34,626 nucleotides of DNA, from assembly GCA_017624275.1 (NCBI GenBank), contig JAGANG010000011.1, positions 1 to 34,626 of the forward strand, written 5' to 3'. Below, piece after piece: positions 17,050-25,821 of this stretch; positions within the stretch are counted from its first letter, which is position 1, and every line of letters begins with the position of its first letter. Made by a program: the position numbers and the translations under genes. This DNA is from Spirochaetales bacterium. GTDB taxonomy: Bacteria; Spirochaetota; GWE2-31-10. The notes under the pieces were generated by a model that saw only the letters and a program-made list of their open reading frames with translations, made no database searches and was not told where the DNA came from.

Positions 17050-17622
17050 TTAATTATCAATATAAAGCTTATGCTTATTTATATAATCTTTCACTTTGTC
17101 AGGCAATAAAAAATCTATCTTTCTACCGTTACGAATCCTGTCTCTTATATCTGTCGAACTTATATTTATTACACGATTATCAAGCAATGTCATGGGATAG
17201 GGAGCTATTATTGAACAATTATTACGTTTTAAACAAATTAATTCAGTCTCTAAACAAAGATTATCGATTTCCTTCCATTTATGAAGTCCGTCTAATAAAT
17301 CATCTCCGATTATCACTCCGAGTTTTTCCGTAAGATTTAATTTTTCTTTGAATTCCCTTACAGTATCAATCGTATAAGAATTTCCGCCTCTTTGTATTTC
17401 TACATCAGAAACTTCCAAGTAATCAAAACCTTCGACAGCAAGTTCTGTCATTTTCAAACGATGACACGGCAAAGGGAAATCTGAATAACTCTTGTGTACC
17501 GGAATATTAGTCGGCACTAAAATAATCTTATCATAATTGAGTTTTTCTAAAACCCACACAGCCGACAACAAATGCCCGTAATGTATAGGATTAAAACTCC
17601 CCCCATAAACAGCCACTTTCAT
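17050..17622 (-). CDS. nadD: Nicotinate-nucleotide adenylyltransferase
   Basis: 190 residues, the normal NadD length. It adenylates nicotinic acid mononucleotide to deamido-NAD. The nucleotidyltransferase motif GGSFNPIHYGHL (7-18) is intact, as is the C-terminal ISSTDIRDRI signature (about 152-161). The start overlaps obgE's stop by four bases (17619-17622), so translation is coupled. Confidence 0.95.
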   Translation of the reverse strand: MKVAVYGGSFNPIHYGHLLSAVWVLEKLNYDKIILVPTNIPVHKSYSDFPLPCHRLKMTELAVEGFDYLEVSDVEIQRGGNSYTIDTVREFKEKLNLTEKLGVIIGDDLLDGLHKWKEIDNLCLETELICLKRNNCSIIAPYPMTLLDNRVINISSTDIRDRIRNGRKIDFLLPDKVKDYINKHKLYIDN

Positions 17623-18617
17623 TTTACTGACTCATTTTCAAGTTCGTGTATTTTATCTTTTAATGCATATAATAAAGTATCAACACCCTCATGTGTTACA
17701 CTTGAAAAAGGTATTGCATGAATTTTCATTTCACTTTCTAATAATTCGATTTTAAAAGCACCGTCATGCAAATCATATTTTGATGCAGCAACTAAATATG
17801 GCTTATTATAAAGTTCTTTAGAATAATTAAAAATTTCTTTACGCAATTTATCAAATTGCAACTCATAATCCGGATCGTCTAAATCTATTATGAATAACAA
17901 AAGTTTTGTTCGTTCTATATGTTTAAGAAATTCAATTCCAAGTCCTACACCGGAAGATGCACCTTCTATAATTCCCGGAATATCAGCCATCACAAAACTT
18001 TCATAATCTACATGAAAAACACCTAAATTAGGAACTAAAGTTGTAAAAGGGTAGTTAGCTATTTTAGGTTTTGCACATGATACAACACTTAACAATGTTG
18101 ACTTACCCGCATTAGGGAAACCTACCAATCCGATATCGGCAATTAATTTTAATTCAACACGTAAACGCATTTCCTTTCCGGGTAATCCCGGTTGGGCATA
18201 ACGAGGAGCTTGATTCGTTGAAGTTGCAAAATGCATATTTCCTAAACCGCCTTTTCCGCCTTTAAGAAATTCATAAGTTTCATTCGATTCAAGCATATCA
18301 TGAATTAATACTCCGGTATCTGCATCATAAAAAACAGTTCCGGGCGGCACATCGATATAAACATCTTCTCCGTCCTTTCCGTTCATTTGAGATCCCATTC
18401 CCGGCAATCCATTTTTCGCTATAAAATTCTTACGTCTTTTTAAATCATATAATGTACGAAGATTATCGCGAACACGAAAAAAGACGGAGCCACCATCGCC
18501 TCCGTCTCCTCCATTCGGTCCACCATATGGAATATACTTTTCCCTCCGAAAACTGACACAACCAGCACCACCGTTTCCAGAACGGACTTTAATAATTGTT
18601 TCGTCTACAAAAAACAT
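17619..18617 (-). CDS. obgE: Obg family GTPase (ribosome assembly)
   Basis: 332 residues: glycine-rich Obg fold (1-~158) then G domain (~159-325). G1 GFPNAGKST (166-174), switch I with FTT (191-193), G3 DIPG (212-215) and G5 'FSSVT' (304-308) are canonical. G4 is SKYD (279-282) instead of NKxD; Ser or Thr in the first position occurs in some Obg proteins. There is no C-terminal OCT domain, so this is the short form. Obg acts in late assembly of the large ribosomal subunit and its genes normally sit beside rpmA, as here (3-base gap). Confidence 0.95.
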   Translation of the reverse strand: MFFVDETIIKVRSGNGGAGCVSFRREKYIPYGGPNGGDGGDGGSVFFRVRDNLRTLYDLKRRKNFIAKNGLPGMGSQMNGKDGEDVYIDVPPGTVFYDADTGVLIHDMLESNETYEFLKGGKGGLGNMHFATSTNQAPRYAQPGLPGKEMRLRVELKLIADIGLVGFPNAGKSTLLSVVSCAKPKIANYPFTTLVPNLGVFHVDYESFVMADIPGIIEGASSGVGLGIEFLKHIERTKLLLFIIDLDDPDYELQFDKLRKEIFNYSKELYNKPYLVAASKYDLHDGAFKIELLESEMKIHAIPFSSVTHEGVDTLLYALKDKIHELENESVK

Positions 18618-18620
18618 AAA

Positions 18621-18878
18621 TTAAACAGAATAAACACTAATGGCTCTTTTCTTTCCACCGAGAACTTTTTCAAATTTTACAACGCCATCGATTAAAGCAA
18701 AAAGAGTATGATCTTTTCCACAACCTACGTTTTTTCCTGCATAAAATTTAGTTCCTCTTTGACGAACTAAAATATTACCAGCTGAAACTGTCATACCACC
18801 GAATTTTTTAACACCAAGTCTCTTTGCCTCAGAATCTCTTCCGTTACTTGTACTTCCACCACCTTTATGATGTGCCAT
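18621..18878 (-). CDS. rpmA: 50S ribosomal protein L27
   Basis: 85 residues. Starts [19 protein letters not shown], the classic L27 N-terminus whose basic tail reaches the peptidyl-transferase centre, followed by the [15 protein letters not shown] core. Overlaps the end of prp by 14 bases. The frame upstream has a stop nine codons before the ATG and no alternative start codon between, so there is no cleavable N-terminal extension. GGAG ribosome-binding site inside prp. Confidence 0.97.
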   Translation of the reverse strand: MAHHKGGGSTSNGRDSEAKRLGVKKFGGMTVSAGNILVRQRGTKFYAGKNVGCGKDHTLFALIDGVVKFEKVLGGKKRAISVYSV

Positions 18879-19212
18879 CTTTATCCTCCATAATAATAAT
18901 CTTTACATATTTAGGATAATGTTTCTCAATTAAAAACAAACCAGTCAACAAAAAATCACAATAATCAGTAATTTTTTCTTTTTCATCTTCTGCAATATTT
19001 TTAATTTCTATTTTAAAACATTTCCCTGTGTCATATTGCTCTATTTTACTTGCTTTACAAGCTTTCAGTGCAACATAAGCAGTTTGAACCAAAGCCGAAA
19101 CTCCGGCACAAACAATATCATTACCTTTTACGGCAAAACCACTATGTCCAAGAACATGTAAACTATAAAAATAGTTACATTCTTTTCTTTTTTTAATTTC
19201 TACTTTAATCAA
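18865..19212 (-). CDS. prp: Ribosomal-processing cysteine protease Prp (YsxB family)
   Basis: 115 residues, family length. Catalytic pair visible: His23 in GHSGFA and Cys35 in [10 protein letters not shown]. In Firmicutes this protease removes an N-terminal extension from L27 and is encoded between rplU and rpmA, the same position as here. The L27 of this operon has no extension to remove, so the job of the protein is open. Overlaps rplU by four bases and rpmA by fourteen. Confidence 0.93.
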   Translation of the reverse strand: MIKVEIKKRKECNYFYSLHVLGHSGFAVKGNDIVCAGVSALVQTAYVALKACKASKIEQYDTGKCFKIEIKNIAEDEKEKITDYCDFLLTGLFLIEKHYPKYVKIIIMEDKDGTS

Positions 19213-19529
19213 GCGTTAATTGATTCAATCTTAATTAAAGTTCTTTGTTCTTTATGACCTTTTGTTCTTTTGTAATTTTTTCTTCTTTTGAATTTGAAAA
19301 CAATGATTTTTGGGTCACGAACGTTATTATCTATAACTGTAGCTTTTACAGTTGCTCCGCTAACATAAGGTGCACCAATTTTAGTTGCATTCTTATCATC
19401 AATAACCATCATTAACTTATCAAAAGTAATTTCAGTATCTTTTTCAACATTTGCCATTTTATCAATTACGATAGTATCTCCAACTTGAACAGTATACTGT
19501 CTGTTTCTGTCTTCAAAAATAGCCTTCAT
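19209..19529 (-). CDS. rplU: 50S ribosomal protein L21
   Basis: 106 residues, complete L21: 'MKAIFEDRNRQYTVQVGDTI' opening and the KRRKNYKRTKGHKEQRT basic stretch near the end that binds 23S rRNA. GGGGAG ribosome-binding site upstream. First cistron of the rplU-prp-rpmA-obgE-nadD-LCP-ispH operon, with a promoter 98-126 bases upstream of the ATG and a leader of about 90 bases that may fold. Confidence 0.97.
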   Translation of the reverse strand: MKAIFEDRNRQYTVQVGDTIVIDKMANVEKDTEITFDKLMMVIDDKNATKIGAPYVSGATVKATVIDNNVRDPKIIVFKFKRRKNYKRTKGHKEQRTLIKIESINA

Positions 19530-19625
19530 TCTTAGAACTCCCCATTATTATAAATTTAATTATTTTTTAATAAACTTCGTTACGTTGATAACAGACAGGC
19601 CGAAACCTACGTAAACAGTACCGGT
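19530..19625 (-). promoter_or_regulatory. 5' leader of the rplU operon
   Basis: About 90 transcribed bases before rplU. On the minus strand it contains GTTTACGT and, further on, ACGTAAC, which can pair with one bulge around a small 'AGG-TTTCG-GCCT' region, then an AT-rich tail. L21 operons in other bacteria have structured autoregulatory leaders; this one is only a candidate. Confidence 0.3.
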
Positions 19626-19626
19626 C

Positions 19627-19654
19627 TTTTAACATAACGAATAATAAAAGTCAA
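19627..19654 (-). promoter_or_regulatory. Promoter of the rplU operon
   Basis: Minus strand -35 TTGACT (19654-19649), 16-base spacer, -10 TTAAAA (19632-19627); shifted by one, TAAAAG with 17 bases. Lies just past the stop of the EF-G2 gene, so the housekeeping operon starts here independently. Confidence 0.55.
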
Positions 19655-19661
19655 ATGAGAA

Positions 19662-21650
19662 TCATATTTTTTGCTCTCTCTGAGACTTTCTTGAATATCC
19701 CAATAATTTCATAGAAATCGCACTATGTCCGGATGAAAGACTTCGAAGCTTAGTTGTAAAACCGAATAATTCTTCCATCGGAGCATAAGATACAACTTTA
19801 TCAAAAGGTTCAATTCGAGAAATATCACATACCGTTCCATGACGAGCCGCAATTTCACCCGATATATTACCTGTATATTCCGGTTTTACAAATATTTCCA
19901 ATTCCATTTGAGGATATAAAATATCAACCTCTAAATCCTTAATTATTTTTGTTGCCAATCTTGAAAAAACACTGCAACAAAGCCCCAAAGAGGGCAACGA
20001 CGAAGATAAAGTAAAATCTTTTATTTTAACTTTTGTATTAATGAATTCGTATTCATTTACAGTCATAAGCAATGAATGCAAAATTTTCCCGGCTTCCGGA
20101 AACGGAAGATTTTCTTGAATAATACATTCAAGCTCATTTAATTTTAAAATTTCATTGTTCTGTAAACCTTCATTTTTATTAGTAAAACTAAATTCTAAAG
20201 ATAACGAAGCCAGAACTTCTTTATCTTGAATGGTAAAAAAAGATTCCTCGGTTTTTGTTACGCATTTTTGGGGAATTACCTTCGGAATAACAGCCGGTTT
20301 CCCTGCATGTGTTTTTATTTTATAAGAATGTTCAAGTCTGTCTCTAAAAATTTCAAGATGAAGTTCTCCCATTCCGCCTAATATAATCTCGCCGGTATCA
20401 GGTTCTTCTTTAAAAAACAAAGTAGAATCTTCCTGTAATAAGAATTTTCCTGCATTAATCATTTTTTCACGATCTTCCGGATTTTCCGGTTCTATACGTA
20501 AAAAAATTATAGGATGCTGATTTACCGCATAACATCCTTCATTTTTTTTAGCATCATCAACATCTAAATAAAGTGCAGAACTCGGAGATGTACTAAATTT
20601 TTCTTGAACTATTGCAATCTGACCTTCTTTTATTTCAGTTTCTTCCTCTAAGAGTCCGCCGAAAGGCATATAAATTTTATCTATTGAAATTTTTTCCCCG
20701 GATCCGGCACTATATAAATCTGTATCTTTTTTCAAAGTTATATCTTTATTTACCTTTACAAGTCTTAATCTACCTAATTCCTGATGTGCAATATATTTAA
20801 AAGAATAAACATCCGGTATTTTTTTATCACTTGCAATATCATCCGGTGCAGGGAGATAATTTTTTATTCCATCAGCTAACAGTGAAACTCCGATATTTTT
20901 CTTACTGGAACCGGCAAACAACGGTGTAATTTTTTGCAATATGGTTAGCTTACGAATTGTAGAAATAACAAGTTGTTCATTAATATTTTCACTGAGAACA
21001 CATTCCAAAAAATGTTCATCATGTTCTGTTAATGTATCAATCATAAGCGTGTAATAGAAATCTAAAAGACTTTTCCCATCTTCCGGAATATCCAAACTTA
21101 TTTGATTTTTATCATCATTAATGAAAAGTTTTTTTGATAAGACATCAATTATACCAATAAATTTATCTTCCTTATAATAAGGAATGGTCAGCGGTAAAAT
21201 TGGATATTGTTCTTGAATTTCATAAAAAACTCGCTCAAAATCGGCAGATTCTTTATCCAATTTATTTATATAAAAAATCAAAGGCTTATTTTTCATCGAG
21301 TCAGCACGTAATAAATTTTCAGTTTGAGCTTGAATTCCGGATTGACCGCACAAAACTACAACTGCTGCGTCCAAAACCTGAAGACAACATTCTACTTCAT
21401 TCATAAAATCAATATGTCCCGGCGTATCTATGATATGAAAAGTTGTATCTTTCCATAAACATTTAGCTACTGCCGACTGAATTGTGATACCACGTTCTCG
21501 TTCCTCATAAAGATAATCGGTAACAGTAGTTCCTTCATCTACTTCACCTAAATAACGACAAGCTCCCGATAAAAACAAAAGTCTTTCGGTTGTAGTAGTT
21601 TTACCGGCATCAATATGAGCTATAATTCCAAAATTACGAATATTAATCAT
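19662..21650 (-). CDS. Elongation factor G paralog, EFG2 type (likely ribosome-recycling GTPase)
   Basis: 662 residues. Five-domain EF-G layout. GTPase motifs: G1 AHIDAGKTT (11-19), G2 RGITIQ, G3 DTPGHIDF, G4 NKLD. The switch region 'GEVDEGTTVTDY..EERERGITIQSA' matches mitochondrial EFG2 more than EF-G or Tet(M). The C-terminal motif reads LRSLSSGHSA where translocating EF-Gs have LR..TQGRA, again EFG2-like. Spirochaetes carry two EF-Gs, and the Borrelia EFG2 has been shown to act in ribosome recycling rather than translocation, so that role is inferred here. The place next to ribosomal protein genes fits. No Shine-Dalgarno precedes the ATG. A tetracycline ribosomal protection protein is the main alternative, judged less likely. 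Confidence 0.85.
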   Translation of the reverse strand: MINIRNFGIIAHIDAGKTTTTERLLFLSGACRYLGEVDEGTTVTDYLYEERERGITIQSAVAKCLWKDTTFHIIDTPGHIDFMNEVECCLQVLDAAVVVLCGQSGIQAQTENLLRADSMKNKPLIFYINKLDKESADFERVFYEIQEQYPILPLTIPYYKEDKFIGIIDVLSKKLFINDDKNQISLDIPEDGKSLLDFYYTLMIDTLTEHDEHFLECVLSENINEQLVISTIRKLTILQKITPLFAGSSKKNIGVSLLADGIKNYLPAPDDIASDKKIPDVYSFKYIAHQELGRLRLVKVNKDITLKKDTDLYSAGSGEKISIDKIYMPFGGLLEEETEIKEGQIAIVQEKFSTSPSSALYLDVDDAKKNEGCYAVNQHPIIFLRIEPENPEDREKMINAGKFLLQEDSTLFFKEEPDTGEIILGGMGELHLEIFRDRLEHSYKIKTHAGKPAVIPKVIPQKCVTKTEESFFTIQDKEVLASLSLEFSFTNKNEGLQNNEILKLNELECIIQENLPFPEAGKILHSLLMTVNEYEFINTKVKIKDFTLSSSLPSLGLCCSVFSRLATKIIKDLEVDILYPQMELEIFVKPEYTGNISGEIAARHGTVCDISRIEPFDKVVSYAPMEELFGFTTKLRSLSSGHSAISMKLLGYSRKSQREQKI

Positions 21651-21657
21651 GATAATT

Positions 21658-21686
21658 TATATACAAAAACACTTTTATAATGTAAA
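21658..21686 (-). promoter_or_regulatory. Promoter of the EF-G2 gene, possibly giving a leaderless mRNA
   Basis: Minus strand -35 TTTACA (21686-21681), 17-base spacer, -10 TATATA (21663-21658), then only seven bases (AATTATC) to the ATG. Transcription would start at or next to the start codon. A second possible -10, TATAAA inside the spacer, has no good -35 and would still leave no ribosome-binding site. Confidence 0.45.
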
Positions 21687-21706
21687 GGTTCAAGATAAAA
21701 ACATCT

Positions 21707-21735
21707 TTGTTACTAAGAATTATTTGTGTTAATTT
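21707..21735 (+). promoter_or_regulatory. Candidate promoter of the polysaccharide locus
   Basis: TTGTTA (21707-21712), 17-base spacer, TAATTT (21730-21735), 27 bases before the first glycosyltransferase ATG. Both hexamers deviate from consensus. Confidence 0.35.
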
Positions 21736-21762
21736 ATATAGAAGTTTCAATAGGATAATGCA

Positions 21763-23943
21763 ATGCACAAAGTTACGTCTTATTTTTTTAATAAACACAT
21801 TGATATTGATAAACTTGTAGACTTACAGCCTCAAGATATAATTATTTTTCAATTCAAAGACGGAATTTTATTAAATAATGCATCGAAAACACTTATTAAA
21901 GAAATAAAAAAATATAAGGCTGATTTTATTTACTGCGACGAAATAGGCAGCTACAAACCAAATTGGTCACCGGATACTCTTCGCAGTTGGAATTATATTT
22001 CCGGTTTGATTGCATTTTCCGGCGAACTTTTCTTAAAAACAAATTTAATAAAACAGCCGTCATTTTGTGCTTACGATTTAATTTTAAGATTAACGGAAAA
22101 TGCAAAAAAAATTATCCATACTGATAAAATTTTATTTGCTGCGGACAACGAAATCAAATTCGATATCAATCTTGAAAAAAAAGCATTAAATAATCACTTA
22201 ATACGAATCGGATTGCAAAATTTTTCAATCACCGCTACAGATTCAAATGTTTTTCACACTCGAATTATTCCTCAAGATAATCCGCTTGTAAGTATTTTAA
22301 TACCAAATTGTGATCACATAGCCGATTTGCACCGATGTATAACTTCTATTTTAGATAAATCAAGTTATAAAAATTATGAAATTATCATTATTGAAAATAA
22401 CAGCAAGACAACAGAAATATTCGACTATTACAATCGATTAAAAGAAAATCCTTTAATAAAAATTTTATATTATAAAGGAAATTTCAATTACTCAGCTATA
22501 AACAATTTTGCTGCAAAACACGCAAAAGGGAAATATCTGCTGCTTCTTAATAATGATACAGAAATACGTTCTTCCGACTGGTTAGAAGAATTATTGTCAT
22601 GTTTACAATATCCTAATGCCGGATGCGTCGGAACATTATTAAGTTACCCGGACAAAACGATTCAGCATGCCGGAATTGTTTTAAAAATGCAAAACGGCAC
22701 TGCCGGTCATCTTTTCCAATACGAGCCGGAAACAAAAATCGGTTACGAACATCGACTTGATGCAATTCAAGATATAAGTGCCGTTACGGGAGCTTGCTTA
22801 ATGGTAAAAGCATCCGTTTACAATCAGTTAAATGGTCTGGATGAAAAATTTCAAGTTTCATATAATGACGTAGATTTTTGTTTACGATTGCAAAAAGCCG
22901 GTTTGAATTGCATTTTTACACCGTACGCCAAACTTTTTCATGACGAATCAAAAAGTCGAGGAAAAAAACGCTCTTTATCGCAAAAAATTCGATTTTTTTC
23001 TGAAATTTCACGTTTGCATTTACGCTATAAAAAAATATTTAAAAATACTGATCCGTTTTATTCCAAACATTTACCTCTGGATAAAACAGATTGCAACAGT
23101 AACTGTGAATTAAAAAGCAAAGTTTTTATTGCAATGCACAAAGCTTACCCTGTCCCTAAAAATGATGTTTTCGAAACGGTTCAATGCGGCTGTAAATTGA
23201 CAGATACACGCCTTGATTGCAATCATTTTGATGATTGCGGAGAAAATATTTCGAATAAAAATAAAAATTATTGTGAATTAACGGCTCTTTACGCATTATG
23301 GAAAAATAATAAATTTGAAGACTGTGACTATATCGGATTAATGCATTACCGTCGTTATTTATATCCGTTTAAGTTGTCATTAAACAATTTTCGCCGTATA
23401 TGTTTTTCATTATTACATCGCTGGCATTTCAAAAAGATTTTATCGAATTTTAGCGGACAATTATTTTCAGGTAAAAAAAACAGTCATTGGGAAAAACCTG
23501 AAATTGCCTGGAATAAAATATCTTCTTTTTTAAAAAATGAATCATATAATTTCGATATGCTTGTTCCTTATCCGGAAACATTGCCTTGCAGTGTTTATAA
23601 AAATTATTGCGATTGCCACAAAGAAAGTGATTTACAGGCGATGATAGAAAGTACAAAAAAATTATATCCGGATTTTTATCCATATTTAGAAAAAGCTTTA
23701 ACTTCTCACAAGCTATATATCGGGAATTTATTTGTTATGAAAAAATCATTAACGGATAAATATTTGCCAATGTTGTTTGACATTCTTAATGATGTGGAAA
23801 AAAGAATTATTTTACCGACAGACTATTATCAAGCCAGAGTTTTTGGTTTTCTTGCAGAAAGATTATTTTCTGCATTTGTGCTATATTGTGAATCTCAAAA
23901 AATTAAAATCCGTTATGCGTGGATTTTAAATATAAAAAATTAA
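21763..23943 (+). CDS. Glycosyltransferase: degenerate GT2 + GT2 + DUF4422
   Basis: 726 residues in three parts. Residues 1-~165 resemble the second half of a GT2 domain ('ADFIYCDEI...[22 protein letters not shown]') but lack its nucleotide-binding first half. Residues ~174-430 are a complete GT-A/GT2 domain ('PLVSILIPN', '[11 protein letters not shown]' with Asp265, '[12 protein letters not shown]', '[12 protein letters not shown]'). Residues ~453-726 are a DUF4422 domain ('[18 protein letters not shown]', '[15 protein letters not shown]'), which occurs in capsule and O-antigen glycosyltransferases. No signal peptide or membrane segment, so it works at the cytoplasmic face. AGGA ribosome-binding site. 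Likely adds two sugars in the glycan assembled by this locus; donor sugars unknown. galE follows after 16 bases. Confidence 0.85.
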   Translation: MHKVTSYFFNKHIDIDKLVDLQPQDIIIFQFKDGILLNNASKTLIKEIKKYKADFIYCDEIGSYKPNWSPDTLRSWNYISGLIAFSGELFLKTNLIKQPSFCAYDLILRLTENAKKIIHTDKILFAADNEIKFDINLEKKALNNHLIRIGLQNFSITATDSNVFHTRIIPQDNPLVSILIPNCDHIADLHRCITSILDKSSYKNYEIIIIENNSKTTEIFDYYNRLKENPLIKILYYKGNFNYSAINNFAAKHAKGKYLLLLNNDTEIRSSDWLEELLSCLQYPNAGCVGTLLSYPDKTIQHAGIVLKMQNGTAGHLFQYEPETKIGYEHRLDAIQDISAVTGACLMVKASVYNQLNGLDEKFQVSYNDVDFCLRLQKAGLNCIFTPYAKLFHDESKSRGKKRSLSQKIRFFSEISRLHLRYKKIFKNTDPFYSKHLPLDKTDCNSNCELKSKVFIAMHKAYPVPKNDVFETVQCGCKLTDTRLDCNHFDDCGENISNKNKNYCELTALYALWKNNKFEDCDYIGLMHYRRYLYPFKLSLNNFRRICFSLLHRWHFKKILSNFSGQLFSGKKNSHWEKPEIAWNKISSFLKNESYNFDMLVPYPETLPCSVYKNYCDCHKESDLQAMIESTKKLYPDFYPYLEKALTSHKLYIGNLFVMKKSLTDKYLPMLFDILNDVEKRIILPTDYYQARVFGFLAERLFSAFVLYCESQKIKIRYAWILNIKN

Positions 23944-23959
23944 TGTAGGAGAAAATATC

Positions 23960-24976
23960 ATGACTATTTTATTAACAGGCGGAGCAGGATATATCGGAAG
24001 TCATATTTGTGTAGAACTTGCCAATGCCGGATATAACACCGTAATTCTTGATAATTTAAGCAATTCATCAGAAGAATCTATACGTCGTGTAGAAAAAATA
24101 ACAGGAAAACAGATTGCATTTTACAAAGTCGACTTACTCGATTCAGTTGCTGTAGAAGAAGTTTTTAAAAAAGAAAAAATAGATGCGGTAATTCATTTAG
24201 CCGGTTTGAAAGCCGTTGGGGAATCTGTAAGAAAACCGCTTGAATATTATCATAATAATATTACGGGAACGCTGGTTCTTATCGATTGTATGAGAAAGTA
24301 TAACGTGAAAAACCTTGTATTCAGTTCGTCTGCAACTGTTTACGGAACGCCTAAAACAGTTCCGATTACAGAAGATTTTCCGGTAGGAAACACAACAAAT
24401 CCATACGGTGAAACAAAATTGATGATAGAAAGAATTCTTACTGATTATCAAAAAGCAAATCCAGATTTCAATGTTGTTACGCTTCGTTATTTCAATCCTG
24501 TAGGAGCACATAAAAGCGGAATGATAGGGGAAGATCCTAAAGGAATTCCGAATAATCTAATGCCGTATATTTCACAAGTTGCCGTTGGAAAACTTGAATG
24601 TCTAAATGTTTTCGGAAATGATTATGATACTCCGGACGGTACCGGTGTACGTGATTATATTCATGTGGTAGATTTAGCAAACGGTCACGTAAAAGCTATC
24701 GATTATTTAAAAGATCATAACGGACTTTTTATTTTTAATTTAGGTACTGGCAACGGTTACAGCGTACTGGATATGGTCAGAGCATTCGGAAAAGCTTGCG
24801 GTAAAGAAATAAATTATACCATTGTTCCGAGACGCAGCGGAGATATTGCACAATGTTACGCCAATCCGGAAAAGGCTGAAAAAGAATTAAAATGGAAAGC
24901 TGCAAAAACACTTGAAGATATGTGTGCCGACACTTGGAATTGGCAATCAAAAAATCCTAACGGATATAACGGTTAA
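23960..24976 (+). CDS. galE: UDP-glucose 4-epimerase
   Basis: 338 residues, standard GalE length (short-chain dehydrogenase/reductase, extended). NAD-binding TGGAGYIGS (6-14), catalytic Tyr149 and Lys153 in NPYGETK, Ser122-124 in FSSSATVYG, and 'RYFNPVGAH' substrate loop. It interconverts UDP-Glc and UDP-Gal, feeding galactose (and, through UDP-Galp, galactofuranose) to the neighbouring glycosyltransferases. TAGGAG ribosome-binding site close to the upstream stop, so one operon with the glycosyltransferase. A terminator follows at 24993. Confidence 0.96.
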   Translation: MTILLTGGAGYIGSHICVELANAGYNTVILDNLSNSSEESIRRVEKITGKQIAFYKVDLLDSVAVEEVFKKEKIDAVIHLAGLKAVGESVRKPLEYYHNNITGTLVLIDCMRKYNVKNLVFSSSATVYGTPKTVPITEDFPVGNTTNPYGETKLMIERILTDYQKANPDFNVVTLRYFNPVGAHKSGMIGEDPKGIPNNLMPYISQVAVGKLECLNVFGNDYDTPDGTGVRDYIHVVDLANGHVKAIDYLKDHNGLFIFNLGTGNGYSVLDMVRAFGKACGKEINYTIVPRRSGDIAQCYANPEKAEKELKWKAAKTLEDMCADTWNWQSKNPNGYNG

Positions 24977-24992
24977 TAATTAAATAACAACT

Positions 24993-25040
24993 AAAAGGTG
25001 AAATAAGAAACCGTCAAAAGCTTCTGTTTTCACCTTTTTT
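24993..25040 (+). terminator. Intrinsic terminator after galE
   Basis: Stem AAAAGGTGAAA (24993-25003) / TTTCACCTTTT (25028-25038), 24-base loop that can pair further (AGAA / TTCT), then T run to 25040. Confidence 0.8.
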
Positions 25041-25260
25041 ATTTATTAAATAACACATCAACACTGTAAGCCTAAAATAATTATTTATTTACAAAAACAA
25101 CAAACTTTCAACAAAAAGCAAATCTAGTTCTTTTTCATAAATTCTCTAATTCCTAAAAATTCCATTTTGAAATACCTTTTTATTACGGTGTTATAAAAGA
25201 TTCCTATCTTAGGAAAAATCTCAATAAAACAAACATTTTTTACTAAAAATTTTATTATTC
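25041..25260. other. AT-rich gap after the galE terminator
   Basis: With the terminator and the promoter at 25261, this makes a 338-base stretch without a supported gene. A minus-strand frame (25321-25124, 65 codons) covers part of it but has no good ribosome-binding site and no family resemblance. I see nothing else. Confidence 0.5.
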
Positions 25261-25289
25261 TTGTAATCAATAAGGCAATAATATATATT
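25261..25289 (+). promoter_or_regulatory. Promoter of the second half of the polysaccharide locus
   Basis: TTGTAA (25261-25266), 17-base spacer, TATATT (25284-25289): near-consensus sigma-70 promoter. Transcription would start near 25296, which leaves room for the ribosome-binding site at 25305 and favours the ATG at 25315. Confidence 0.6.
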
Positions 25290-25314
25290 CTATTAAAAAT
25301 AGATGGAGATTGAA

Positions 25315-25758
25315 ATGGCACATTTTGATATTACAAAAAATTCAATCATTTCAAATGTATTGATAGGTTTCTCCTTTTACTTTCTATCTTGTTTAAATTT
25401 ATTTTATCCGAATGTAACATTTCTGCTATTAACAATATTTTTTCTCATTTCTTTAATTGTTCATATTTTCAATAAAGCAAGAAAATCTTTATTTTCTGAT
25501 TTATTCTTTATTGCAATAAACGCATTTGTTACATACTTCCACTTTAAATTACACGGAAAATTTTCACTTCAAACCAATGGCTTTATCTCCGGAATCCTTT
25601 TCATGCTTGGAAATATCCAGATCAACAAATCTATTTTTCTTACAAAACGCAAACTCTCCAAAATCAAAAGAATCGAAAAGTATAATGAAATGATGAAAAA
25701 CAGCCAAACAAAACAAGCTAACGATTGCAAAATAATTTGGGAAGAATGGAAAGATTAG
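25315..25758 (+). CDS. Small membrane protein of the polysaccharide locus, unknown function
   Basis: 147 residues from ATG 25315. An in-frame ATG at 25303 overlaps the GGAG (25305-25308) that serves the later start and would itself lie at the predicted transcript end, so 25315 is preferred. Three or four hydrophobic segments (~13-33, ~36-56, ~65-83, ~93-110) are followed by a basic, charged cytoplasmic tail (~115-147, Lys-rich). Not recognised. Position between galE and a galactofuranosyltransferase gene suggests a part in glycan assembly or export, but the sequence itself gives no function. Confidence 0.6.
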   Translation: MAHFDITKNSIISNVLIGFSFYFLSCLNLFYPNVTFLLLTIFFLISLIVHIFNKARKSLFSDLFFIAINAFVTYFHFKLHGKFSLQTNGFISGILFMLGNIQINKSIFLTKRKLSKIKRIEKYNEMMKNSQTKQANDCKIIWEEWKD

Positions 25759-25821
25759 TAAAACTACTTCATTAAATTTGATAAATAGTATACAAACCAA
25801 CCAAAATATAAGAGGTGAGAT

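Noticed and set aside
19662-21650. Tetracycline ribosomal protection protein (Tet(M)-like)
   Set aside because: The TTTTERLL, VTDY..EERERGITIQSA and LRSLSSG motifs fit EFG2; no leader peptide or mobile element surrounds it.
25124-25321. 65-codon minus-strand frame in the gap after galE
   Set aside because: No ribosome-binding site, no recognisable domain, crosses the promoter and start of the small membrane protein gene; composition is like the surrounding AT-rich DNA.
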